A DNA stretch of 64,000 nt from Balamuthia mandrillaris. Its lineage: Eukaryota > Discosea > Longamoebia > Balamuthiidae. Shown piece after piece: positions 56,983 through 64,000 of this stretch. Both the position numbers and the translations under genes were made by a program. Each line of letters starts with the position of its first letter. The first letter of the stretch is position 1. The stretch lies in assembly GCA_031835245.1 (NCBI GenBank), contig JAVKOQ010000056.1:176001-240000 (forward strand), given 5' to 3'. Under the pieces are notes generated by a model. That model made no database searches. It saw nothing but the letters and a program-made list of their open reading frames with translations, and was not told the origin of the DNA.

Positions 56983-57171
56983 GATAGGACAGAGAGAGAG
57001 AGAGAGAGAACGCTTACCATAACCAATAGCGTACGCTCCGTTGCAGTCGGCTTTGATGAACTCAGTGGCTGTCATTTTGGCTGCAGAGGCACATTGTTGT
57101 CCAAGCCCTTCAGCGCCCCCACAGCACCAAAGCATCACCGCACAAATCACCGCGAACAATCCTGCCCTCAT
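42973..57171 (-). CDS. Giant secreted modular fibre protein with YadA-head/tail-fibre-like repeats
   Basis: By my reading about 57 exons encode about 2,900 residues. ATG 57171 begins a signal peptide (MRAGLFAVICAVMLWCCGGA). About 45 small exons (51-60 nt) each encode one repeat such as VGSGIIRADGIGSQVFGYG or LGSSTIRATVDGAFARGYG, the G-x-x-x-A-x-G pattern of YadA-type beta-roll heads. Ten large exons (about 555-610 nt) encode SFAHGINVEASN, EAVFGLCNDRTEADSLNAIF, SVGTGTL, NGLLVTQTGDVHV, a W-x-E-E-G-S-S-L-F-R segment, LVINSVEDLSNTNFDGLSGS, GVRLVWYGSRGAFRAGKA, NTQWNEAAIGDYSAAFGLG and GSFASGYG. Every intron is phase 1 and follows the first base of a Gly codon, so exons can be lost or gained without frame change. 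The last exon (43403-42973) has a truncated large module and a coiled coil (VTELKEKVEKLEREVQELKA) ending FLKSSS. No TM anchor is seen. The modules resemble bacterial/phage fibre proteins; an extracellular trimeric fibre or cyst-wall/adhesion role is inferred. Confidence 0.8.
43404..45400 (-). repeat. Higher-order unit 9 and small-exon run of the fibre gene
   Basis: One large exon (45400 to about 44845) followed by nine small exons with no large exon between them, up to the terminal exon. One intron contains a (CAAGAA)n array at about 43967-44070. Confidence 0.75.
43967..44072. repeat. (AACAAG)n hexanucleotide array in intron
   Basis: About 17 uninterrupted AAGAAC/CAAGAA hexamers inside an intron of the fibre gene. 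Confidence 0.9.
45401..46593 (-). repeat. Higher-order unit 8 of the fibre gene
   Basis: A divergent large exon (GDIYSRGARLSGAWLEEGPS, GRGVRLLWYGSRGAF) followed by four small exons, one of which (about 45745-45650) is atypical, with Tyr-rich IYPDYYLFYAK before the repeat. Confidence 0.75.
46594..47499 (-). repeat. Higher-order unit 7 of the fibre gene (shortened)
   Basis: Large exon of the second subtype with only two small exons behind it (SGSITASSLGAQASGYG and SGTITASGSASIASGYG), as if two or three small modules had been lost. Confidence 0.8.
47500..48712 (-). repeat. Higher-order unit 6 of the fibre gene
   Basis: Large exon of the second subtype (TQWKSGVWTETGSSIYRSSS, STENLANTNFDGLSGGG) plus four small exons, including SSEIRASSDGSAASGYG and AGSIEASGLAAYASGVG. 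Confidence 0.8.
48713..49917 (-). repeat. Higher-order unit 5 of the fibre gene
   Basis: Large exon of the unit 1-4 type, but its four small exons have diverged (SGIIRASGIAAVVSGYG, SSEIRASGDGSYAGGNG, DSDIKATASGAFAFGQG, NGGLIEANDYAAHASGIG). An intron carries a (GAA)n run at about 49141-49192. Confidence 0.8.
49918..51181 (-). repeat. Higher-order unit 4 of the fibre gene
   Basis: Same five-exon order. The intron at about 50545-50628 is almost identical to that of unit 1 (about 54305-54390), 3.8 kb away. Confidence 0.85.
51182..52470 (-). repeat. Higher-order unit 3 of the fibre gene
   Basis: Same five-exon order. Exons and parts of introns (for example the GGAAGAAGAACAAATAAAGC stretch at 51661) are shared with unit 4. 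Confidence 0.85.
52471..53652 (-). repeat. Higher-order unit 2 of the fibre gene
   Basis: Same five-exon order as unit 1, with nearly identical large exon (one indel at the NSSYDC/NSYDC position). Confidence 0.85.
53653..55000 (-). repeat. Higher-order unit 1 of the fibre gene
   Basis: One large exon (55000 to about 54392) and four small exons (repeats SGIIRADGIGSQVFGYG, SSNIRATVDGAFARGYG, GGSLIRASARGAFAFGQ and GGTIEASNWGSQASGVG types). This five-exon block recurs along the gene. Confidence 0.85.
55001..56151 (-). repeat. Higher-order unit 0 of the fibre gene (N-terminal, GC-rich)
   Basis: The first large exon (56151-55572) is the most GC-rich and most divergent (GETVLGLCNNRSEGDSLQAL, EVYVQGQQAATWTKAAPNSL), followed by two small exons and an intron with an 11-G/10-C palindrome at 55239-55262. 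Confidence 0.8.
56341..56462. repeat. (GA)n/(GACAGA)n tract in intron
   Basis: AG-rich run on the plus strand, CT-rich in the sense of the fibre gene, within an early intron. A second one lies at about 56927-57012. Confidence 0.9.
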
Positions 57172-57724
57172 CCTTCCTCCCACGGCCAACTCATACAAGT
57201 ACAAAAAAAACTATAACGGCCCTGACAGCTGCGTTCAAGGAACGGTCTTCCAAAGAAAAGAAAGGGATCACAGTCCTTGTTTGCTTGATTTGGAGTACCC
57301 GACACGCCGATAGAGAGAGAGCGGGTGGCATTACAAACCGCTGAAAAGGTTTTTATCAACCAAATTTTCCTAAAGTGGAAAGGGAGAACCATGTTGCGCT
57401 GTGCCGCTTGAGTCAACTCAAACCTGTGGTGCTGACGAGGTTGCTGCTTGGTGTTTGAAGGGGGTCTGTGGAAACCGTGTTGTTCACAGACAGGAGGATC
57501 CGAGCCACCCTTCGCTCCACCCTCCTCGCATGCCATGAAATAACCCTGCTTGATGGAAGTGATTCTGCCCGTCTCTAGCATTGGATTTGTGCCCTCGTTT
57601 ACGGAGAAGGCTTTCTTCCCCTGTGTAAAGGTCGAACATGAGGTTCGCGTAGATGACGCTACGGTGGCCTTGGCCTTTGTTTTCTTTCACCTTTGCTTGA
57701 ATTGTGTTTATTTTGAAAAGCATA
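57172..57724. other. Spacer between NDP kinase 3' end and fibre gene start
   Basis: The fibre gene promoter should be in the part adjoining 57171. A minus-strand open frame (57168-57581) shows no recognisable protein. No TGTCGACA element is present. Confidence 0.45.
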
Positions 57725-58574
57725 TCATAGTTTACCACCAAAGAAGAAGTTGATCTCTCGTGCAGCGCTTTCTTCAGAGTCTGGACAAGCATCACATGAG
57801 CAGTAACAAAAAGGATAGGAGAAAAGAGAGGGAAGGAGAGAGAGAGAGAGAGAGAGTGAGAAAAGAAGACCAATGAAGAAAGAGAAGAGAAAAGCAGTGG
57901 AAGTTGATAGCACAAACCAGAGCCATGAGTAGCATTGCGTGTGTCAGAGGTTGCATAGAGTGCCCGAATGCTGGTTGGAGCCTCTCGCAAAGCTCTTTGT
58001 TTGTGAGTGGGACCCATCAACGTCCGCCAGTCCGCTATAGCGTTATCTTTGCGTAGCACCAACGATACAATCGGACCACTGAATGGAGAGGAGAGTCAGT
58101 CATGTTTTTTGTGCCCTGTCTCTGCTCTTCTCTCTTCTTCTTCGTTTTTTTTACCGTTCTACAACAACTACGCATCTCCCTTCTCCCTTCTCTTTATCCT
58201 TTCCTCTTTTTTTTCCTTCTCTCTGCTCTCCTCCAAGCCCCGGACTTCAACCTTGTGATGAACGAGACTAGCCGCTGATAGAAGAACCGTCCTTCATGTT
58301 CCCCATAAAACCGTTCAGCGTCCTCGATGCTCAGCTGCAAAGTCTTCCAGTCCAACACCTCAAAGCCATTCCGCCGGATCAGATCAACGATCCCTCGAAA
58401 CGGATTGTTCTCAATTCCGGAACGTGTCGGCGTGGCAGAGTTGTGGGTGCGGTTGTTTGCAAAAGCGGAGGCCACCGACTGTTGGACAGAGGGCAGGGAT
58501 TGCTTGGGAAAGCTCGCCAGGAGGACATCCGGCTTGATGAGAGCCAACGTGAGCTGCTTTCTTGTTGCGTTCAT
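57725..58574 (-). CDS. NME6-like nucleoside diphosphate kinase
   Basis: NDP kinases move phosphate from NTP to NDP through a phospho-His. ATG 58574 (MNATRKQLTLALIKPD) gives the standard first strand, then about 40 unusual residues rich in Ser/Asn before FRGIVDLIRRNGFEVLDWKT. Then come ERFYGEHEGRFFYQRLVSFI, SGPIVSLVLRKDNAIADWRT with LMGPTHKQRALREAPTSIRA, and the catalytic site ATSDTRNATHGSG, then SDSEESAAREINFFF. The EGRFFYQRL and LMGPT-x-x-x-RA blocks match NME6 rather than NME1. Two introns at about 58251-58085 and 57915-57785 are CT-rich. All key residues (KPD, R, T, N-A-T-H-G-S) are present, so activity is plausible despite the insertion. NME6 of animals acts in mitochondria; here the N-terminus shows no clear import signal. 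Confidence 0.87.
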
Positions 58575-58830
58575 TTTCTTTTATTTTCTGTAGACATTCA
58601 TGACGACGTGATATGAACGTCAAATTCTTTGCATTGTTTGCATGCTGTCAGCGCCGACCAAAGGAGGAGGGACGAATACAGACTGGACGTGTCCACGGTG
58701 AAGACACTTTACACTGTAGACGGATTTGGGGTTGGATGAAGTTCGCACCCTGAAAAAGGGAATGATCATGTGCACCTCTTCGGGAAGAAAGGCAAAACAA
58801 ATTTTTTGTTGGTGGAGACCCAAACTGACC
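58575..58830. promoter_or_regulatory. Divergent promoter, NDP kinase and carboxypeptidase
   Basis: 256 bp between divergent ATGs. No recognised motif; the frame of the carboxypeptidase stays open upstream to 58726 without an ATG that would keep the signal peptide at the N-terminus. Confidence 0.4.
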
Positions 58831-60488
58831 ATGAAGCTCAACGCCTCCTTTATTCTTCTTCTGTTGTCGGTGGTGGTGTGTATTCAAGCGCGGCCAGCTC
58901 TGGAGGAACAGTGGGTCACCATTCGAATCGATATTCGCTCCTCGGATCTGTCAAAAGACGCCCATCTTGAAACTCTCAGCGCGCTCGGTGTGGTGCATTT
59001 TCTGGAGTCCAAGGCCCCCAGGAGCCAGATGGCGGTGGAAGAGGCGGTCTATCCAGCGGACTTCATTGAAGCGTTGATAACCCGAGACCTCGTCTTCAAC
59101 TTGGATAATGCAGGCTATGAATGGAATTATACAGAAAGAATAGCAGAAAGCGAAGCTGAAGAACTAGTGGCAAGAAGCAGTCTTTACTCTCGGGACGTTG
59201 ACCAACTGGCACAAAGAGCAGCTGGGCGATGCACCCCAGACAGAGCGTATCACACAGAGGCACAGCTAGAGGCATTTTTAAACGATGTGGTAGAGCACTA
59301 CCCCAATATTGCGTCGCTACAGAGCATCGGCAAAACAAAGAACCGACACGACATTTGGGCTCTCACCCTTTCCGATAACCCCAGTTAACTTCCTTTCCAT
59401 ATACCTTCTCAGATTCACCCTTTCCTTCATACTTCTTTCTCTTGCGCTCAAAACATTTTTTTGCTGACCCTCTGTTTCATGCGTTATAGCCAAGAACGAA
59501 GACAACGAGTCAGAGTTTGTGTACATAGGTAATATGCACGGAGACGAAATCATGGGCAGACAGCTGCTGATCCATCTGATCACCACGCTGACGTCTCAAT
59601 ACGGCTCAAACCCCCGCATCACTCGCTTGTTGGACAACATTCATATCACAATTATCCCCACCATGAACCCGGAGGGCTATAACAACGGCTGGCGAGGAAC
59701 CCATTCGCCAAATGTAGACTTGAACAGGTATAACACGTCTCTTTATTTTGCATCAACGGTCCTACTGATAATCTCCTGGCAGAGACTTCCCTGACCAATA
59801 TAAGCTAGGCCGTTACGGGCAGGAGGAGGAGACCAAAGCCATCATGGCCTGGAGCAACCTCCACCACCCCAACATCATCGCCAACTTCCATGGAGGTGAG
59901 ACGGTGGTGGTTTTTCCCTTTGATGGCCTGCCCTCCGGAGAGACCTGGTACTATTCACGAAAGAACAACGCTTCGCCAGATGACCGTCACTACAGAGCTC
60001 TGGCTTTGAGCTACGCCTCCCAAAACCCTGTCATGCGCAACCACCGCCGCTTTGCCAATGGTATCAGTAACGGAGCTGAATGGTATCCGCTGTACGGCAG
60101 CATGGGAGATTGGCATTACCTCCACCGCGGCGCGTTGGAGCTTACAATTGAGCTGACCGTGGAAAAGTGCCCTCACGGCTCGGAGTTGCAGACCCACTGG
60201 GACCACAACAAGGAAAGCATGTTAGTGCTGATGGAGCAGAGCTTTTTGGGTGTAAAAGGACACGTGAAGGACAAGGCCTCTGGAAAAGGTTTGAAGGCCG
60301 TGCTTCGGATTGACCAGCTTCAACCAGTGGAGACGGATGAGGAACACGGAGACTACTATAGATTCCTTGCTCCTGGAGAATATAGAGTAAGAGTGTCAGC
60401 AGATGGATATCACGGCGAGGTCCGCGATTTCAAAGTAGAAGCTGGAAAGGAAGCTACTGTGCTGGATATTCATCTTACCAAAGCTTAA
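58831..60488 (+). CDS. M14 zinc carboxypeptidase, N/E subfamily, secreted
   Basis: It removes C-terminal residues from peptides, in the secretory route or outside the cell. ATG 58831 gives a signal peptide (MKLNASFILLLLSVVVCIQA). A region of about 115 residues resembling a propeptide follows. The catalytic domain has HTEAQLEAFLNDVVEHYPNI, YIGNMHGDEIMGRQLLIHLI (Zn His and Glu), IPTMNPEGYNNGWRGTHSPN with VDLNRDFPDQY, ANFHGGETVVVFPFDG (third Zn ligand), GISNGAEWYPLYGSMGDWHY and the catalytic Glu in LELTIELTVEKCP. A C-terminal beta-sandwich of the CarboxypepD_reg type follows (LGVKGHVKDKASGKGLKAVL to LDIHLTKA), as in CPE/CPN/CPD. Two introns, at about 59386-59489 and 59728-59782. No membrane anchor. 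Confidence 0.95.
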
Positions 60489-60543
60489 CTGCTTTTCATT
60501 CACCTCCACTTTTTGTTATCGCAGGTATGAAAGAAATACGTTT

Positions 60544-63500
60544 TTATGTTCCACCTCCTTTTCCGGTTGTGGCTTCCTTCCACGCCCGATACCAACTCTC
60601 TACCTCCTCTTTCCCTACGTACACCTTCCAACTCGTAATGCCCACCTGTGGTTCTCTTCCATCGTTACTTGCACCGTGTCTCTCTTTTCTCCGAATCGTC
60701 ATAGGAACTTGTCCTTTCACCACATCCTTCGTGTCTTTGCTCAATTCCACTTCCAGCTCATCCAATAATACCGCCGCCTCCATGCAGTATGGCCTCTGAC
60801 TTCGTCCGTCACTTCCTTTGTCGCTGAGGAGATAAGCAATCTTCACCATGGATATGGAAGTGCCGCGAAACTTGGAGCTTCCGCTTTCTTTATCTACCGC
60901 CATCATTTCCTTCTTCTTTTTTGAGAATTGGGAGTCTTTTCCGGTTTTGGTGGCAATAACCAGCAGATCATTGAAGAGGAAAAGACGGACGCGACTGTTC
61001 TTCTTGCGGTTGTGCGTCTTGAAGGCTTGAAGATCAAGGAGCAACTTACGAGACCTACAGACTAAACCCTGTTTTGTGAAAGGAACTCTCAGGATAGAAG
61101 GACAAAGAAGAAACAGGAGAACAAGCAGTCAAATAAGAGACCTTGCTTCCTTGTATCTGCCCAAGGGCGTTCAACCCGTCTTTCTGTTGTTGAATTGTGA
61201 CGTCCACGAAGTCAGCTGTCTCAGACAGTGCGTCGTGTGCATCGGAAATGATCTGAAAGGTTCTTTGGGAGAGAGGAACGTCCTCCAGGTCGCACTCCCA
61301 CTCTGGTCGGCTTGACTCTGCCACTCTCATTAGTTCCTTTAAATTAAGTAAGTTAGCAATATTCAACACAAAAAAAAGGAGAATGAGAGAGAGAGAGAGA
61401 GAGGAGAAGAGCAAAGTAAAACAAAAACCTTAAAGAAAAGTACATAACGTGGTAACCGCTGAACGGGCATTATCAGATAAGCCGAGAAGTCAGTATATTC
61501 CACTGCAGCCTCCTTATCCAAGAGACGTTGACTGTAGAAATAGGCAAAGGAAGGAAAGGCACCCATGCAGTGCCGGAAACATGCTAAAGAGAAGGTGAAG
61601 TTATACTCTCCATATACTTGTCTCATAATGGTGGATGCACCGTGAAACAATTGCCCAATCTTCACTAATGCCTCCATTCTTGCCCTTGCGGTTATGTGAA
61701 TGTTGCTTTCCGACGTTGAAATGGCGTGCCTGCGAGTAGAAGGAGGAGTTCGTCCCCCTTCTTCTAAACGCTTCTCTCGTCTCTTTTCCAACGTAAGAAG
61801 AAACTCAGGCGAGAGAGGAAAGCTTGGGAGGGAATCCACTCTTGGAGGTGGAGCAGTTGAGGTCGTGGTTGATCTTCCTACCCCTTCTTCTCTGTCTTCT
61901 TGCCCTCGTTCTTCGTTTTGCGCTGTTGAGGCTCTACAAGTTCCTGCGCTTTGTTTTGCTCTACCGTCTTGTGTGGTTTGGCTTTTATTTTCCGAAGATG
62001 ATAGAGAAGGAGAAGAGGAGGATGCGCCCGAGCAGGACGTGGCAGTAGCCACTTTTCGCCATGAACCGTTGTGATGAGGAGAAGAAAGACTCCTATTTCT
62101 ATTGGAACCTGATGTTTCGTTTGTTTTCGACAGTTGGGAAGAAGAAGAAGAAGAAGAAGAAGAAGAAGAAGAAGAAGAAGAAGAACAAGAACAAGAACAA
62201 GAACAAGAACAAGAACAAGTAGAAGAAGAAGAAGAAGAAAACGTAGATGAACATAAATAAGAACCCGAAGTGTGGCAGCCAACTGTGTGGGATGTCGCAG
62301 ATGTTGAAGAAGATGACGAATTGGAATGGGAATGAGTCGAAGAAGCAGAGGTGAAGGACAAAACTTCAGAGGAGGAAGTTCTCGCGGAAGGCGTAGGAGC
62401 AGAAGAACGAAACGGAGACGCCAAGGAAAAAGCAGAATAAGATAATGGAGAAGAGGAAAGTGAGGTAGATATCATTCCGGGCAAAGACTGTGAAGATGAC
62501 GAAAACGAAGGTATAGAAGAACATGACGAGGAAGTCAAATCAGAGGCAGAACCCGACAAACAGCGAGAAGATGGATAAAATGTGGAAAACGAATCAACAG
62601 ATAAAGAAGCTTCCAACTCATCCAACACTTCTTCCAACGCATCCAACAAACGAGAGTGAATGGGTATCAACGTGGCAATTCCTCCAAAGATGTTATGCAC
62701 CATGTCCAAAGATAAGGCTTCATCGTCCCACTTTCCCTTAGGAGTCTCCCCGCTAAGCTTTCGGCGTTGTGCCTCGTAGAGTGGAACTACAAACGCCCGT
62801 ATTATGGTCTGCAAATGCCGAAAGTACACACATTCTGTTTCTAGTATCTCTTTCATTATCTTTATCTCTTTTGCTATTGAAAATAGATCGTTACCAATAA
62901 TGAAGCGAACTGGGTACACACAGGAGAACAAGGAGAGAAAGGGAGACACAAAGAGAGAGAGAGAGAGAGAGAGAAAGAGGGAGTGACTGAGTGGGACGGG
63001 CACCTTGCGAAACTCTTCGAGGGCTTGCAAAGACTGAACAAACATCTCCTCTTCTCAACGTGGACCCCGGCGAACTCTGTCTCGAACCACGAAGACTTCC
63101 CGTTCCTGGAAGGTTGTGGTTGTGAGCCATCAGGTTTCTCCCTTTGAGAGTCATGATAACTTTTGCCTTCTCCGCTTGAGCCTCGCGTACTGCAGCTCTT
63201 AAGGCTGGAGGAGAAGAAGGGTTTCCTTTGTTATTGAACTGGAGAGGTGGGGGATGTTTCTTTCTAAGGAGAGCTTCCGAGAGTTGATGACGAAGAAGCA
63301 GTTCGTCTCTTTCTCGTTCGCTCCGTTCTTTGCGTTTTTCCATAGAAGAAGGTCTTAACAGAGGATCCTCCTCTTCCTCGCATTCTTCCTTCCCTTCCTC
63401 GGGATTGTCCCTTTCGCCATAGGCTCTTTTCTTTTGCAGCAGTTCATCTTCTTCGTAGTCATCAACCTCGGCTGAAGAGTAGTTTTTGGAGGCCCTTTGT

Positions 63501-64000
63501 TCTTTGCGGCTCCTTAGTTCTGCCCGAAGCGAGGCGGAGTTCCTTTTGCCTTTTCTCTCCACCATTCTCTCTATCCTTTTGGCTTTTCTTGCCGTCGTCC
63601 GTTTCGCCTTCGCCTCGTTGATTGTTTCTCCAAAAGTTTCGGCTCTCTGTTGCACTTGGTCGTTGACAGCTTGTTCCTTTAGGAAGTGGTTCATGTTAGT
63701 TCCAAAGGTTTGGCTTCTTTGGTAGCTTTCCCTTCTGTTTGCCAAGTCGTAGCGAGACTCCGCTGCGACCGTTCTTCGCAGTCTCTCCATTTGTTCCTCC
63801 CCTCCTCCTTCAGCTGTGGTCTCTGGTTCGCTGTTCTTGAATTCTTTATCGTGAACCAGTAGCAGCAGCTTTTCAGCTCCCTCCGTCATTATCTCACACA
63901 GATGGTCTTCCTCTGCCGCCGTTGCTTGTTGTTCGTTTGGTTTTGTTGCTTTCATGCGATCCAGTTCCTTCTTGGGAGGTTGTGTTGTTGAGGCGGGGGC
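60544..64000 (-). CDS. RhoGEF (DH-PH) protein, 3' part; 5' end beyond window
   Basis: It should activate a Rho/Rac GTPase. The part inside the window begins with a charged, Arg/Glu-rich region without a known domain (63960-63060), then IKIMKEILETECVYFRHLQT with IIRAFVVPLYEA, the first helix of a DH domain. Its middle is broken by a Ser-rich insertion of roughly 250-270 residues (about 62560-61720) encoded partly by GAA/CAAGAA repeats. DH resumes with MEALVKIGQLFHGASTIMRQ, CMGAFPSFAYFYSQRLLDKE and DFSAYLIMPVQRLPRYVLFF. A PH-like domain follows: LLLDLQAFKTHNRKKNSRVR, LFLFNDLLVIATKTGK, ISMVKIAYLLSDKG, to VESWYRAWKEAT. Stop at 60544, with only 55 bp to the convergent carboxypeptidase stop. Confidence 0.85.
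62143..62240. repeat. (GAA)n/(CAAGAA)n coding repeat in RhoGEF
   Basis: Trinucleotide and hexanucleotide arrays read on the minus strand as Ser and Ser/Cys runs inside the DH insertion. Confidence 0.85.

Noticed and set aside
42973-57171. CRISPR-like array of short regularly spaced repeats
   Set aside because: The spaced units are 51-60 nt exons with GT-AG borders in a eukaryotic gene; there are no short identical repeats with unique spacers and no cas genes.
42973-57171. Integrated phage or virus
   Set aside because: Fibre-like modules are present, but there is a eukaryotic signal peptide, about 56 spliceosomal introns, and no capsid, terminase, polymerase or integrase gene nearby.
57168-57581. 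137-codon minus-strand frame upstream of the fibre gene
   Set aside because: No recognisable protein; overlaps the fibre start region and is likely promoter or 5' UTR.

Overview
The window is nuclear DNA of a gene-dense, intron-rich unicellular eukaryote. About 23 protein-coding genes fit in 64 kb, most split by short GT-AG introns with long pyrimidine tracts (many are runs of CT, CTCTCTG or TTC). The gene set (sestrin, cyclin Y, VASt-domain protein, Rrp9, prefoldin 3, SBDS, gamma-SNAP, meiotic HORMA protein, RhoGEF) is purely eukaryotic and would suit a free-living amoeba of the Amoebozoa. That placement is inference; nothing here names a species. I saw no rRNA or tRNA genes, no transposase or reverse transcriptase, and no virus-like replication genes.

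Layout. 0.6-3.1 kb sestrin (+). 3.5-4.5 kb WIP/verprolin-like WH2 protein (-). 5.1-7.9 kb glomulin-like protein (-). 8.3-10.5 kb CAMK-type kinase (+). 10.7-12.1 kb SBDS with a Gly/Arg tail (+). 12.1-14.3 kb AT-rich gene-free stretch carrying a 192-bp inverted repeat. 14.3-16.3 kb gamma-SNAP (+). 16.4-18.4 kb VASt-domain membrane protein (-). 18.7-20.8 kb APE2-like AP endonuclease (+). 20.9-23.1 kb Rrp9/U3-55K (+). 23.2-26.1 kb HORMA-domain meiotic protein (-). 26.6-27.9 kb VKOR-thioredoxin fusion (-). 28.3-28.8 kb four-TM orphan (+). 29.2-31.5 kb mitochondrial GatA/QRSL1 (+). 31.7-33.1 kb PCNA-like clamp (-). 34-36.4 kb cyclin Y (+). 37.5-38.8 kb LRR protein with a frame break (+). 39.3-40.7 kb SCP-type CTD phosphatase (+). 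41.0-42.1 kb prefoldin subunit 3 (-). 42.3-42.8 kb secreted Cys-rich repeat protein without an in-frame ATG (+). 43.0-57.2 kb one giant secreted fibre-like gene (-). 57.7-58.6 kb NME6-like NDP kinase (-). 58.8-60.5 kb M14 carboxypeptidase (+). 60.5 kb to the window end, 3' part of a RhoGEF gene (-).

The outstanding object is the gene at 57171-42973. By my reading it has about 57 exons, all joined by phase-1 introns, and encodes a signal peptide, about 45 small modules of roughly 19 residues ending in A-S-G-Y-G-like motifs, ten large modules of about 185 residues, and a short C-terminal coiled coil. The modules resemble the YadA-head/tail-fibre repeats of bacterial and phage trimeric fibres. 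In most of the small exons one exon equals one repeat. The layout suggests a prokaryote- or phage-type beta-roll fibre that has been remade as a eukaryotic exon-shuffled secreted protein of about 2,900 residues. A secreted Cys-rich protein with 17-residue repeats lies tail-to-tail with it, 127 bp away.

A second signal is the palindromic octamer TGTCGACA. It occurs at least seven times, six of them in 5' flanks, clustered in two divergent promoters.
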